Made by a program: the position numbers and the translations under genes. A stretch of 64,000 bases of DNA from Bog-159 sp049511415 (lineage in GTDB: Bacteria; Acidobacteriota; Terriglobia; Bryobacterales; Bryobacteraceae): contig JBEKYC010000012.1 of the NCBI GenBank assembly GCA_049511415.1, positions 1-64,000 of the forward strand, in the 5' to 3' direction. How positions within the stretch are numbered: position 1 is the stretch's first letter; each line of letters starts with the position of its first letter. The notes under the pieces were generated by a model. It ran no database searches. It was given only the letters and a program-made list of their open reading frames with translations, and was not told where the DNA came from. Shown here piece by piece: positions 8,370 through 18,800 of this stretch.

Positions 8370-9289
8370 TGCATTGGCCTGACGGCAAGTCATTCGCCTT
8401 TACCATTTTCGACGATCCGGACTCGCAGACCGTGGAAGGCGGCCGGGCGGTCTATGCGATGCTGGCCGACCTTGGCTTTCGAACCACCAAAGGCGTCTGG
8501 CCGATTCGCGGAGCGGCGAAGCCATCCGATCACGGCGGAACTTGCGCCGAACCGGACTACCGCGCGTGGGTGCAGGAACTGCAGCGCAAGGGATTTGAAA
8601 TCGGGTTGCATAATGCCACGCTGCACACATCCACGCGCGAGGAGACCCGGCGCGGCCTGGAGAAATTCGCGGAGTACTTCGGCGCCGGCCCCATCGCGAT
8701 GGCCCAGCATTACTATTGCGACGAGAACATCTACTGGGGCGAGCGGCGGGTGAGTGGGGTGCACCGGTTGCTCTATGGCGCGCTAACGCGCGGCAAGAAC
8801 CGCAATCGCTCGCACGGCCATATCGAAGGGCACGCCGAATTTTGGGGCGACCTGTGCCGGCAGCGGATTCGCTACATGCGGAACTTCACGTTCGCCGAGA
8901 CCAACACGCTTCGTGCTTGCCCTTACATGCCGTACCACGATCCGGACCGGCCGTTTGTGAATTACTGGTTCGCTTCCGCGGAAGGGGCGCAAGCGCCAGC
9001 GTTCCTGGAGCGCATCAGTGAGGCAAAATTAGATCAACTTGAAGCGGACGGCGGAGCGTGCATCATGTATACGCATTTCGGCCTGGGCTTCTGGGATGGC
9101 CGGCTGAAGCGGCAATTTGTGGAGCGGATGACCAGCCTGGCGCGGCGCCGCGGATGGTTTGTACCCGTTTCGCAATTGCTCGATTATCTGCTGGCACAAA
9201 AGGGCGGCCAATCCATCTTGCGAGACGCCGAACGGCGCGAATTGGAGCGACGCTGGCTAATGCACAAGGTGCGTTTCGGCAACGCCTGA
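8369..9289 (+). CDS. Polysaccharide deacetylase-like (CE4-fold) protein
   Basis: A 306-residue protein with the look of a carbohydrate esterase 4/NodB-like TIM-type fold. FAFTIFDDPDSQTVE near the N-terminus corresponds to the catalytic TFDD motif, and the metal-binding H-x(4)-H equivalent is LHNATLH around residue 80. The C-terminal MYTHFGLGFWDG supplies a further His. No signal peptide is visible, so it may act in the cytosol or at an unusual site. The substrate could be an N-acetylated sugar or a glycan intermediate. It is translationally coupled to the small unknown gene before it and overlaps the end of the convergent YfhO-like gene by 33 bp (9257-9289). The assignment rests on motifs seen by eye. 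Confidence 0.65.
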   Translation: MHWPDGKSFAFTIFDDPDSQTVEGGRAVYAMLADLGFRTTKGVWPIRGAAKPSDHGGTCAEPDYRAWVQELQRKGFEIGLHNATLHTSTREETRRGLEKFAEYFGAGPIAMAQHYYCDENIYWGERRVSGVHRLLYGALTRGKNRNRSHGHIEGHAEFWGDLCRQRIRYMRNFTFAETNTLRACPYMPYHDPDRPFVNYWFASAEGAQAPAFLERISEAKLDQLEADGGACIMYTHFGLGFWDGRLKRQFVERMTSLARRRGWFVPVSQLLDYLLAQKGGQSILRDAERRELERRWLMHKVRFGNA

Positions 9290-12193
9290 GCGCGCAGTAC
9301 GACGGCGCCACACCACAAAGCCTGCCCAGCACAACAGCGCGGCGGCAGAAATCGCAGCCCCGGTGGCAAACGACTGCGGTTCATAAGCGAACCTTACGAG
9401 GTGCCTACCCGGCTCCAGTAGAACGCCGCGGAACATGTAATTCGCGGTGATCCAATGCGATCGCCGTCCGTCGACGTACACATTCCATCCGGGATAATCG
9501 CTGTCGTTGAGCACCAACAGTGCGCTCCGATCGGCCAACGCATCGATCTTCACTTCCTGCGACGAATACGAGAGAATCTGCGCGGCGCGCACGCGATCGG
9601 CGGGGAGCTGATTCAATTTGGCGATGGCTGCGACGTTCGTAGCGTCCATACCCTGGGCCGTCACCACCGCCGTAGTAAAGAGGTCTAGCGCGGGCGACCC
9701 GAGCCGCGCCAGGGCCGCACTATCATCCGAGGCCAGTTCCGCCGAAGAAAACAATGCCGCTCGCGGCAGTACGTTCGGATATTCGTAAATCTTGATCTCA
9801 CGGTCGTAAACCAGGCCAAAAGCCGTGTGCCCGGCCGGTTCCTGGCTGAAGTGCAGATCGCCCCAACCGGCCCAACCCATGCAGGTATCGCGCGCCGGTC
9901 CGGGAGCGGTTGTAAAGAACAATGTCACGTTCTGGCCCAAGTATTTGGTAAGATCGACCGATCCTTCCAACCAGCGCCGCTCGGCTGGGTCATGTTTCGG
10001 GTCGATGTAGCGGTCATATAGCGGCACGATCGGCCCGTCACTGCCGCGAACTTCCAAGCGAAACTCGACGCCGGCGCCACAGATGGGATGGGACCCGTCA
10101 TACACCGCGGGATCCATGGCGATACTGAAAAGGAACTGACGACGGGAGGGGGTGACCCGGGTGGCAAACGGCAGACGGTCATAGGGCGGATGCTCGTAGA
10201 GGACTCTCTTCGACGCGCCGCCGATTGTGAACTGGCGCGTCTCGATCAAGTTTTCGCGCCCGGCTGCCAAGCGCCCTTTGTTCTGATCCATGACGTCCTG
10301 TATGACTGGCGAGTCCGCTGCGAATGGCCGGATGGAGAGCAGATAACGTACCGAAGAGAGTTGCAACAGGCGCTTCTTCAGGGGCGTGTCGAAGGTATGC
10401 TCGAGGTGGCCGGTAAACCGGTTGACGCCATCGCCGCGCGGCCCATGCGGCACCTCGTCGCCTAGAAAGCGCCGCACCAAGCGCAGATACTTCCAGTAAA
10501 AAATGGCGTCCAGATCCCTGATATCGAAAAGCTGAAAAACGCCGGCCCAGTTCGGAAACAGGATGAAATCGCGTCCGAAGATTCGTTCATTTCCGGTAGT
10601 ATGTGCTTGCAAGAACTCGATGTACGGAGCGCCGCGGTAGGGATTGGTCCCCACCGTTGCCGAACTGGTCATGAAATAGTAAACCGGGTAGATGTAATCG
10701 CCGGACATTTCGCAGATCAGCAAGGCTACGAGTAAGCCTGGGAGCCCTCTACGGGGCCGCATCAGGAGGAACGCCGCGATCGACAAAACAGCAGCCGTTC
10801 CCACCAGGCTCAAGTAAGACTGCTGGGGCGAGCCTTTGACCGCCGCGACAGCCGGCAGAGCCAGCGCCGCGATCGAGGCCAGCAGGGCTAAGGCGATGGC
10901 CAACGAGACCGCCAGACGGCGGCGACTGACGGCGCCTGCCAGAATCTGATCGAGGCCGAAAGCCGCCAGCGAGGCGACCGCAAACGCCAACAGGGGTTCT
11001 TCGTATTTCGGGAACAAGACTAACTGGAAGAGCGGCAGATGCCCGGTCCAGTTGACGACGGGCGCGCCGTACCTTTTCAGAAGCAAGACGACCACGGATG
11101 CCAGAAAGAAGCCGATGAGACGGCGATGGCGGGGTTTGGCCCACAAACCGCCCACCGCGACGATGGCCAGCAGGAGAGGGAGGATACCGAAGAACCCGCG
11201 CAGAGCTTCATAGCCACCCAGAGCGGGCGCTACCGGATGCCAGGCCGTTCCGAACAGCATGGGCAACACATAAGTAAAGATGGAAATGCCCGGATTGTCA
11301 TGCTCCAGGCCCGGGATGCTGCCGACGTTTTTGATCTGGTGGGTGTCGAAGGAGAAGTGCAAGAACTCGATAAAGGGCAGCAGAAGAAAGGCCGCCAGCG
11401 CTACTCCGAGACCAGTCGAGAAGATGAAATATGCCGCATTCCGTACCGCGCTCGTCCGGATTTCGCTTTCACTGAACAGCCGGAATAAGAAGTAGGCGGA
11501 GCCGAATGCCAGGACCAGCAGAGTGCTCTCCGGCATGCCGCCAACAATCGCCAGGAAGACCACCGACATGACCAATGCCACGTTTCGGATACTCTTCTGG
11601 TGGAGCAATCGCTCCGTGGCGAAGAACAGCGCGGGAACCAGAATCTCGACGCTCAGGTGGGGCATGTTGAAAAACAGAATGAAATAACCGGACAACATGA
11701 ACACAATGGCGCCGCCGATGGATGGCACAAACATCAGAAACAGGCGCAGGTAAAGATAAGCACCCAGGCCGGCGATCAGGAAATGGGCGAGCACGAAATA
11801 ATTCCAGGTCCGCGGACCGGGGTCGAGCGCGAAGGGCAGGAACAGCGGATAGAACGGCTGGGAATGCATGTTAGCCGCGAGCGGCGTACCGAACGCCTGG
11901 TACGGATTCCAAAGCGGCAAGTGTCTTTCGCGCAGGTACTGGCGCCCGGCCAATGGCGCATACGTCTCTAGCTGCCAGGCTGAGCCGCCGACGTCGTTGC
12001 CCCGGTAGATATCAGGCCCCTGAGGGTCACCGTACCAGGCGCCGTTTGGCATGACGCTGGGCACTCCGCGCGCGCTTAGCAACAGTGTTCGGTTTCCCCA
12101 AATGAACGGCAGGAAGCAGACGTGTAAAACGAGCACGAGGATCAACACAGCCAGGATGGTCTGATGCCTGGAGAGCCAACCTATCGCCAGCAC
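9257..12193 (-). CDS. YfhO-like polytopic membrane protein (putative GT-C transferase)
   Basis: A large membrane protein of about 978 residues. It begins with a transmembrane helix (QTILAVLILVLVLHVCFLPF), carries about a dozen further helices over the first 550 residues, and ends in a periplasmic-looking domain plus a last helix before the C-terminus. This layout and the YFFVLAHFLIAGLGAYLYLRLF-type region fit the bacterial YfhO family, implicated in glycosylating lipoteichoic or other envelope polymers. The frame is open for 120 codons further upstream, but that stretch is antisense-like and overlaps the GT2 gene. The GTG at 12193, preceded by GGAG, gives a short overlap with the GT2 stop (TAG at 12181-12183) and is preferred. 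It is the last gene of the Wzm-Wzt-GT2-YfhO run. Confidence 0.8.
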   Translation of the reverse strand: MLAIGWLSRHQTILAVLILVLVLHVCFLPFIWGNRTLLLSARGVPSVMPNGAWYGDPQGPDIYRGNDVGGSAWQLETYAPLAGRQYLRERHLPLWNPYQAFGTPLAANMHSQPFYPLFLPFALDPGPRTWNYFVLAHFLIAGLGAYLYLRLFLMFVPSIGGAIVFMLSGYFILFFNMPHLSVEILVPALFFATERLLHQKSIRNVALVMSVVFLAIVGGMPESTLLVLAFGSAYFLFRLFSESEIRTSAVRNAAYFIFSTGLGVALAAFLLLPFIEFLHFSFDTHQIKNVGSIPGLEHDNPGISIFTYVLPMLFGTAWHPVAPALGGYEALRGFFGILPLLLAIVAVGGLWAKPRHRRLIGFFLASVVVLLLKRYGAPVVNWTGHLPLFQLVLFPKYEEPLLAFAVASLAAFGLDQILAGAVSRRRLAVSLAIALALLASIAALALPAVAAVKGSPQQSYLSLVGTAAVLSIAAFLLMRPRRGLPGLLVALLICEMSGDYIYPVYYFMTSSATVGTNPYRGAPYIEFLQAHTTGNERIFGRDFILFPNWAGVFQLFDIRDLDAIFYWKYLRLVRRFLGDEVPHGPRGDGVNRFTGHLEHTFDTPLKKRLLQLSSVRYLLSIRPFAADSPVIQDVMDQNKGRLAAGRENLIETRQFTIGGASKRVLYEHPPYDRLPFATRVTPSRRQFLFSIAMDPAVYDGSHPICGAGVEFRLEVRGSDGPIVPLYDRYIDPKHDPAERRWLEGSVDLTKYLGQNVTLFFTTAPGPARDTCMGWAGWGDLHFSQEPAGHTAFGLVYDREIKIYEYPNVLPRAALFSSAELASDDSAALARLGSPALDLFTTAVVTAQGMDATNVAAIAKLNQLPADRVRAAQILSYSSQEVKIDALADRSALLVLNDSDYPGWNVYVDGRRSHWITANYMFRGVLLEPGRHLVRFAYEPQSFATGAAISAAALLCWAGFVVWRRRTARSGVAETHLVH

Positions 12194-14046
12194 GGCGGCT
12201 CCGCCAGATCCTGCAACTCCAAGCCGGCGTCCTCGGTGGTGCGTTTGAGATGCGGACTGTAAAATAGATCGCCACGTTCGAGCCAGGCTGCCCAACGCTG
12301 TTCGAAGAGGTAGCGCTCTTCCAGCCGCACGCCCGCCTGGCGCGACTGACACTCGTAATGGCGCAGCAGCGCCGCCGGTTCGATGATCACCTGATAACCG
12401 GCTTGTCTGGCCCGGAGGCACAGATCGACGTCGTTGTAGTTCACGGGGAAGGACTCGTCGAAACCCTCGAGGTTCTGGAAAACGGTGCGGCGGATTGCGA
12501 GGCAAGCGCCGGTCACCGCGCAGACATTGCGCGTGAATGGCAGCCAGTTCCAATACGGCGAGCCGAAGGTGTTTCTATGGAGGTGTCCGGCGCCTTCCAT
12601 GATCCCGATGACAATGCCCGCATGCTGGACGGCGCCGGACGGATACACCAGCTTTGCGCCCACCGCAGCCACCTCACTCCGATGGGCGTGCGCCAGCAAA
12701 GCGCCGAGCCACTCAGGATCGAGTGGTTCGACATCGTCATTCATGAAGACCAAAACGTCGCCGCCGGCATAGCTCGCACCCAGATTGTTCATGGCGGCGA
12801 AATTAAACGGCCCCGTGTAAGATACGCGCACGCAGTTGCAACTGTTGAGAAGCTGATCCATAGCGGCGATGTCACCGGTACGATGCTGCACGATTACGAT
12901 TTCCCGGTTGGCGTATGCCGTATGCCGGGCGACGGCCTCCAGACAGCGCTTCAACAACAGGGCATCCCGGGAGCAAATAATCAGGCTGGCTTTGAGGCCT
13001 GCCGGAACAGGCCAGCGCACGCGATAGGTGTTCGGAGAAGCGCCTGCCGTCACCACCGCGCCCGCATCGCGCCTGGCGACGGCGTCGGAGAGCGCCTGCA
13101 ATCCCGCGGCTTGCGTATACGGTTTGGCCGCCGCGTGTTGGGCCGTCGAATCCGGGTGCTGCCGCCAATGATACAGGACCCGCGGAATGTGACGGATCGC
13201 GGATGGCCCCAGCGGGCACTCTCCTGCCAGGCGCAAAACCAGATCATAGTCCTGGCTGCCATCGCATTCCCTGCGAAATCCGCCCAACTCCCGCAATCTA
13301 GTAGTGCGCACAACCAGGAGATGCCCCATATACATACCGCAGTTCAGCAGATCCGGAGAGAAGGCCGGCTTGAAAATCGGCTGCACGCGGCTGCCCTGGC
13401 GATCCAGATAATCCTCGTCGGTGTATAGCAGATCGGGCTGGCTGTCCTGGACGGCCGCGGCCACGCAATCGAGCGCGTGGGGGGCCAGCAGATCGTCCTG
13501 GTCCAGGAAACCGGCATATTCTCCGGCGGCCAGGCCGGCAGCCTGATTCAACGCATCCGAGATGCCCAAACGCTCGCGTGATCGCACAAAGCGGATACGC
13601 GGTTCAGTCTTGCCGCGCGCGGTGAAATACTCCGTCACCCACTCCTGGTCGGAGGCGTCGTCGCAAACACAGAGCTGCCAGCAGCCATACGTCTGGTTGA
13701 CGACCGAGGCCACGGCCGCATCCAGCCAGTCCCTGCGCGGATTGTGAACCGGCATGATCACGCTGATGAGGGGGTTTCTGGAAAATCTCCGATCGCCCGG
13801 ACGCAGTTCACTTTCCACCCACTGCCGGTAACGGTCTTCCGCAAAGCGCGGGTTGATGAGCTTGAGGTAAATCGGATGCAGAGGGGAATGCAGGAGCAAC
13901 TGCCCCAGCCTTCCCTTCCAGTCTCCCAAGAACCGGCCGGGCCACTGGAGGGCACGCAGGAACCGGCTGTTTTCGATATCCAGCAGCCGCCGCTCCAACT
14001 CAGAGTAATGGCGCACCGACTGCTTCTCGGACGCCTCCATGCTCAC
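12181..14046 (-). CDS. Tandem-domain GT2 glycosyltransferase (start probably frameshifted)
   Basis: A 621-residue protein with two GT-A folds of family GT2. Domain 1 has SVIMPVHNPRRDWLDAAVASV, DDASD and the DQDD metal motif. Domain 2 has ASLIICSRD, PFNFAAMNNLG, the MNDDVEP metal motif and NDVDLCLRARQAGY. It resembles rhamnosyl/mannosyl transferases of ABC-dependent O-antigen loci and would extend lipid-linked glycan in the cytosol. The frame is open without a normal start from 14184 down to the GTG at 14046, and that stretch encodes a coiled-coil-like peptide (TQLRKAVAELQEAL). An ATG at 14185 overlapping the wzt stop would be in frame if the G5 run at 14177-14181 had four bases. The true gene may therefore be 12181-14185 with a one-base frameshift. 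Confidence 0.9.
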   Translation of the reverse strand: MSMEASEKQSVRHYSELERRLLDIENSRFLRALQWPGRFLGDWKGRLGQLLLHSPLHPIYLKLINPRFAEDRYRQWVESELRPGDRRFSRNPLISVIMPVHNPRRDWLDAAVASVVNQTYGCWQLCVCDDASDQEWVTEYFTARGKTEPRIRFVRSRERLGISDALNQAAGLAAGEYAGFLDQDDLLAPHALDCVAAAVQDSQPDLLYTDEDYLDRQGSRVQPIFKPAFSPDLLNCGMYMGHLLVVRTTRLRELGGFRRECDGSQDYDLVLRLAGECPLGPSAIRHIPRVLYHWRQHPDSTAQHAAAKPYTQAAGLQALSDAVARRDAGAVVTAGASPNTYRVRWPVPAGLKASLIICSRDALLLKRCLEAVARHTAYANREIVIVQHRTGDIAAMDQLLNSCNCVRVSYTGPFNFAAMNNLGASYAGGDVLVFMNDDVEPLDPEWLGALLAHAHRSEVAAVGAKLVYPSGAVQHAGIVIGIMEGAGHLHRNTFGSPYWNWLPFTRNVCAVTGACLAIRRTVFQNLEGFDESFPVNYNDVDLCLRARQAGYQVIIEPAALLRHYECQSRQAGVRLEERYLFEQRWAAWLERGDLFYSPHLKRTTEDAGLELQDLAEPPCWR

Positions 14047-14176
14047 TAAAGCGTCTTCCAGGAGCGCGGCGAGTTTAAGCAGTTCCTGCCGTGCGGGCGG
14101 CGCGTCCGCGCGGCGCAGAGCTTCCTGTAGCTCCGCTACCGCCTTACGAAGCTGGGTAATGTTTGCGGCCAGGCGT

Positions 14177-14187
14177 CCCCCACATTA
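14177..14187 (-). other. G5 homopolymer just after a TAATG stop/start junction
   Basis: Read on the minus strand, wzt ends with TAA (14187-14185), and an ATG (14185-14183) overlaps it. A run of five G follows at 14181-14177. From this ATG the present sequence hits a stop after 13 codons. Removing one G puts the ATG in frame with the whole GT2 gene. This is either a real frameshift, a slippage-prone switch, or a sequencing error. Confidence 0.6.
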
Positions 14188-14916
14188 CGCCGGAGCGATC
14201 TGCCGCTCCGCATAGGCTGCCGATACTTCGGCCACGGGCCCGTCAAGGATCAATTCCCCATGATCCAGCCACAATGCCCGGTCACATAACTCCCGGATTA
14301 TGGTGGTGTGCGACACACATAACAGGGTCTTGCCGGCCCTGCGCAAGTCATGAATTCTGTCGACGCACCTAGCCTGAAACGACGCGTCCCCCACCGCCAG
14401 GATCTCGTCGATCAGAAGAATCTCGGGATCGCGGTTGATGGCCACCGAGAATGCCAGGCGCATCATCATCCCCGTGGAGTAGGTGCGCAGCGGTTCATCG
14501 ATGAAGTCGCGTATACCGGAGAACTCCACGATCGCTTCGAATGCCGAAACCGTCTGTTTACGCGATAAACCCAACAAGGCGGCGTTTAACCGGACGTTCT
14601 CCCGCCCCGTAAGGTCGGGATGAAAACCCGATCCCAGCTCGAGCAGGGCAGAGACCTGACCGTCGACCGACACTGTGCCGCCGTCCGGTTTGGAGACTCC
14701 CGCCACCAGTCCGAGCAAGGTGCTTTTCCCGGCTCCATTGCTACCGACCACCGCCAGGCTCTCCCCGCGCTCCAATCGAAAGGAAACCTGTTTCAGCGCC
14801 CAAAAAGGAACCTCGCGCCGCCGTGTGACGAGCCGGGTAAGATAATTGCGCAGCAGCATCTGTCCGGCATGGCGGTGATACTTTTTGGAGACGTTGTGAA
14901 ACTCAATCACGTTCAT
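14185..14916 (-). CDS. wzt: Polysaccharide ABC exporter, ATPase subunit (short Wzt/TagH-like)
   Basis: A 243-residue ABC ATPase that would power export of an undecaprenyl-linked polysaccharide across the inner membrane. Walker A is GSNGAGKST (58-66). The degenerate signature YSTGMMMRL (146-154) is typical of the Wzt/TagH/KpsT group. Walker B is ILLIDE (166-171), and the switch His lies in CVSHTT. It ends directly after the nucleotide-binding domain (AAYAERQIAPA). It therefore lacks the C-terminal carbohydrate-binding domain that O9a-type Wzt proteins use to read the chain end. It lies 6 bp behind the permease gene and immediately ahead of the GT2 gene. Confidence 0.93.
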   Translation of the reverse strand: MNVIEFHNVSKKYHRHAGQMLLRNYLTRLVTRRREVPFWALKQVSFRLERGESLAVVGSNGAGKSTLLGLVAGVSKPDGGTVSVDGQVSALLELGSGFHPDLTGRENVRLNAALLGLSRKQTVSAFEAIVEFSGIRDFIDEPLRTYSTGMMMRLAFSVAINRDPEILLIDEILAVGDASFQARCVDRIHDLRRAGKTLLCVSHTTIIRELCDRALWLDHGELILDGPVAEVSAAYAERQIAPA

Positions 14917-14922
14917 ATGAGC

Positions 14923-15732
14923 TCACAAGTGATCGGAAAAGCGCGGCTTCAGACCGCGAAAGGTAAGCAAGCCTGTCGCCAGCATGATGAACGAGACCGC
15001 CGTGAGCTTTACCAGGAGCGTACCTCCGGGTCCGACGCCGTCGATCAGGATATCGCGCATTGCCATGACCAGCGCCGCCAGCGGGTTCAATTGATAAATG
15101 CCCTTGTAACTCGCGGGAATAATCGAAAATGAGTAAACCACCGGCACCATCCAGAACAGAACGGTGTTGGCCGATTCGACTAGATACCGCATATCCCGTA
15201 TATATACGTTCAGGGCCGAAGTGATCAAAGACAGCCCGCACACGAAAATCACTTCCAGGCTCCAGATTACCGGCAGCCAGAACCAGTGGCGGTTGGGGGT
15301 CTTCCCAAACAGGAACACAAGCCCGAATAAGAGAGCTATCTGAATGAATAGATGGACGCAATTCGAAAGCACCGCGGCCATTGGGATAATCTCTCGCGGC
15401 GCCGGGACGCGCTTAATGAGGCCGGCATTGTCCACCACGGAGGTGGTTCCGGAAAGCCATGCGATCGTGAAGAAATTGAATGGTACTAAACCACACATTA
15501 CAAACAGGGCGTAATCCGGATTGGGGTTCCTGAGTATCTTAGTGAAAACGAACGTAAGTACACCCATCATTATCAAGGGATTCAGAAGCGACCAAAACAC
15601 GCCTAGTGACATGTTCCGATAGCGGATCTTGAAGTCCTTGAGGATCAGGCTGGATAAGAGGAAAAAGGAATCGCCACGCCACATTGCCGGGCCATTGGAA
15701 AACCCCGAGTATAACACGTTGGGCAGCTTCAA
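14923..15732 (-). CDS. wzm: Polysaccharide ABC exporter, permease subunit (Wzm/TagG-like)
   Basis: A 269-residue ABC-2-type permease with six predicted membrane helices. The N-terminal amphipathic segment (DFKIRYRNMSLGVFWSLLNPL) is the hallmark of Wzm/TagG/KpsM proteins. The C-terminal LNPLAALVMAMRDILIDG region is equally typical. With the following ATPase it forms the exporter for a finished lipid-linked glycan. The gene is the first of a minus-strand run and faces the divergent methyltransferase-GT2 gene across a 119-bp intergenic region, which must hold promoters for both directions. A 12-bp palindrome (CCGGCATGCCGG, 15761-15772) lies in it, but no clear promoter boxes were identified. Confidence 0.93.
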   Translation of the reverse strand: MKLPNVLYSGFSNGPAMWRGDSFFLLSSLILKDFKIRYRNMSLGVFWSLLNPLIMMGVLTFVFTKILRNPNPDYALFVMCGLVPFNFFTIAWLSGTTSVVDNAGLIKRVPAPREIIPMAAVLSNCVHLFIQIALLFGLVFLFGKTPNRHWFWLPVIWSLEVIFVCGLSLITSALNVYIRDMRYLVESANTVLFWMVPVVYSFSIIPASYKGIYQLNPLAALVMAMRDILIDGVGPGGTLLVKLTAVSFIMLATGLLTFRGLKPRFSDHL

Positions 15733-15851
15733 CCGGCGAAGGTCTTGCGCCTGTCCCGGCCCGGCATGCCGGCCCGTAAGGCCATTTTTCGCAACCTGCT
15801 AGACTGGATCGTTCAATCCACGACGGAGCCATCCGCGGCCAGCCGCGTCTC

Positions 15852-18800
15852 ATGAGCCAAAACGATCTTCTGCCTGAAATTGCATTTGATCTCTTTGAAC
15901 GATACAGCCTGTTGGAACACATTGCCAAGCTGTTCCGGCCGATGGAACCCGGGTATCGCGTGCTGGATGTGGGCGGGCACACGCCGTCACTTTGGCCCGG
16001 ATTTTCATCACTGGCGGGCGAAGTGATTCCGGATGCCTCGGTGACGGTTGTGGACATGCACGCAACCGGGGAACTGCGCAACTACGTGCGGGCCAGTGGT
16101 TGGGCGCTGCCGTTCTGCGACGGCACATTCGACCTGGTGTGTTCCATGGATACTCTGGAACACATACCTCCCGAAAACCGGTCCGGATTCCTGGCCGAAC
16201 TGCTGCGAGTGACGCGCGATGGTTTGTATCTGGCTTTTCCGTTCGACTCCGCGAGTAACCGATGGGCGGAGTCCCTGGTGGTCGAATACACCAGGGTCGC
16301 GCTGAAGGACGCCGTGCCGGCATTGCTGGAGCACAAGCAATTTGGCCTGCCGGATCGCGACAGCGTCAACAGCGCCTTTGCCAGATTGCCGCATACGTGG
16401 GTAGGATTCGTCCAAGGCAATACCGACGTGTGGCTGTTGATGATGTTGACGTACCATAGCCTCCGGCTGGCGGGCGGCGATTTCGTGCGCGAGCTGAACC
16501 GGCGTTTCAACCAGGTGTACGCGGCGCAAGACTGGGCGGAGCCCTGCTATCGCGCGGGATATCTGCTTTCTAAGGCGCACAGTGTCATAGACCTGGAGGC
16601 GCTGCAATCCTCTTTGGCCTCTTCCGAACGAAGGGCCGATCTGCAGGGCGTTTTGTCATTGTGCCAACTGTTCTTGGGCATCGCGCAGAATGGCCGCATC
16701 GCGGTGGACAAGGATCGGCACATCCAAAATATAGAGGCGGCGCTCGAAGATGCGCGCACGTACAAGGAGAAATGGCACGCTGCGGCCGGCGTATTGCGGC
16801 ATTTTGAGGACTGGCTGGCTGGCCGGCCAAACACCTCCGGATCTCCCGAGACACCCGCGGAATGGCCCTTCGAGCGCATATCCGGGCTGCTGGACGCCGC
16901 CGCGCGGCGGCGGGCGCGGGAACAAACCGAAATGGAGGCCCGCCTCTCCGAGCTAGGCAGCCAGTTGGGGCGCATCGCCGAGCAGATCAGCGGGCTGCGC
17001 CGCCAAATGGATCTCAACACTCGCCTGGATGGGCGTATGCGCGATCTGGAGATCGGACTGGTCACCAACAAACGCGCCATTCAGGCGATTTACGACAGCC
17101 GCATCTGGAAGGCGCTTTCCGGCGCCGGCGGCTGGCTCCTGCGCGCGACCGGCCGCGGCTCGCGCGGCCCCAGTGGTTCGTTTCGCGGAAGCCCGCCGCA
17201 GCGGGAGATGCCACCTGCCTGGCGCTCGCCTTCGACGGAAGAGGCTCTGGAGTTAGTCTGCGACTACCCGGGCGTCGACGGTACTTTACCGGTGCGCGAT
17301 GTAGTGGAGATCCGCGGCTGGGCTCTAGCTCCAAGCGGGATTCAGCGAGTCACCGTCCAGATTGGAGAAGAGCCTCCGCTAAGCGCGACCTACGGTGTGC
17401 CTCGTCCCGACGTCGCCCGACATTACCCCCAAATGCTCGAAGCGGAGCATTCCGGATTCCGCTTCTTTTGGGACACCAGCAGTCTGCCGGAGGGGGCTTG
17501 CAGCGTCCGTGTGACAGCCATTTCCAATGGCGGACAGAACCGCGAATTGACCTGTCGCGTTCGGGTGGATTTGAAGACGCCTCCGGATTACGGCTTGTGG
17601 ATTACCCGCAACGAGCCTGGCGCCGCGGAACTCAAGCAACAGCGCCTGGAAGCCAACCGCTTCCCTTTGCGGCCCCGGATCAGCATCGCCGTGCCTGTCT
17701 ATCACACACCGGCAGAATTGTTGAAACGTTGCGTCGACTCCGTGCTTGCGCAAACTTATGCGGACTGGGAACTCTGCCTGGCTGACGATGGGTCCCAGGA
17801 TCCGCGCCTCACGGCCGTGCTTAACGAATACGCGCACTCCGATCCACGGATCAAGCTGGTAACCCTGCCGGAGAACCTGGGGATCTCCGGCGCTACCAAT
17901 GCCGCTCTAAAACTTTGCGCCGGCGACTATGCCGCCTTCCTGGATCATGACGACGAGTTGGCCCCGTTCGCCTTATTTGAAGTTGTGCGTGCCATTAACG
18001 ATCAGCCGGACATCGAACTATTCTATTCCGACGAGGACAAAATCGACGAGCAGGGCCGCCGGTACGATGCGTTTTTCAAACCGGACTGGTCCCCGGATCT
18101 GTTTCGCGCGTGCAACTATCTTTGTCACTTCATCGTGATGAAACGGTCTCTTTTGGACCGCACGGGCGGTCTGGATGCGTCGCACAGCGGTTCGCAGGAT
18201 TACGAGTTTCTGCTGCGCGCCAGCGAGCGCACGCAGAAGATACGCAGAATTCCAAAGCTTCTGTATCATTGGCGCGCCATCGAAGGCTCCGCCGCCAAAG
18301 CTCCCGCGGAGAAGCCCAGCGCCAGTGCCGATGGCCAGCGGGCGTTGACCTCGTATCTGCACCGGAATGCGCCGGGCGCCAGCGCAGACGAAGTCGGACC
18401 GTCCCGCTATCGCGTCCGTTACCCAATTGCCGGCAGTCCGCGGGTCAGCATTCTAATCCCTTCCGGCGGGCACAAGAATATCTTCCGCGCCGTTGACGAG
18501 CTGCTGCAGAAAACATCATACAGAAATTATGAGGTGGTACTGATCGACAATTCGCCGTCCAACCGTATCGCGGATTACGCCGGCCGCCTCGCCAGCCGTC
18601 AAGCGCCTGTGCAATATCTGGATTGGCGGCACAAGCCGTTCAATTTTTCCGCCATGAATAACGCGGGCGTCCGCTCCACCGATTCACCATATGTTCTGTT
18701 CCTGAACGATGACACGGCTGTTATCACGAACGACTGGCTGGAAGCCATGCTGGAGCACGCGCAGCGGCCGGAGACCGGAGCGGTCGGGGCGCAACTGTGG

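Noticed and set aside
12194..12553. 120-residue N-terminal extension of the YfhO-like protein
   Set aside because: It lies wholly within the GT2 coding region in another frame and is Arg/Pro-rich. The GTG at 12193 with GGAG gives a normal membrane-protein start.
12358..13428. 356-codon plus-strand frame opposite the GT2 gene
   Set aside because: Shadow of the conserved GT2 domains; its protein is rich in Arg, His and Gly with no recognisable fold.
15761..15772. CCGGCATGCCGG palindrome in the wzm/methyltransferase divergent region
   Set aside because: A 12-bp GC palindrome is common by chance at this base composition, and no promoter boxes could be placed beside it.
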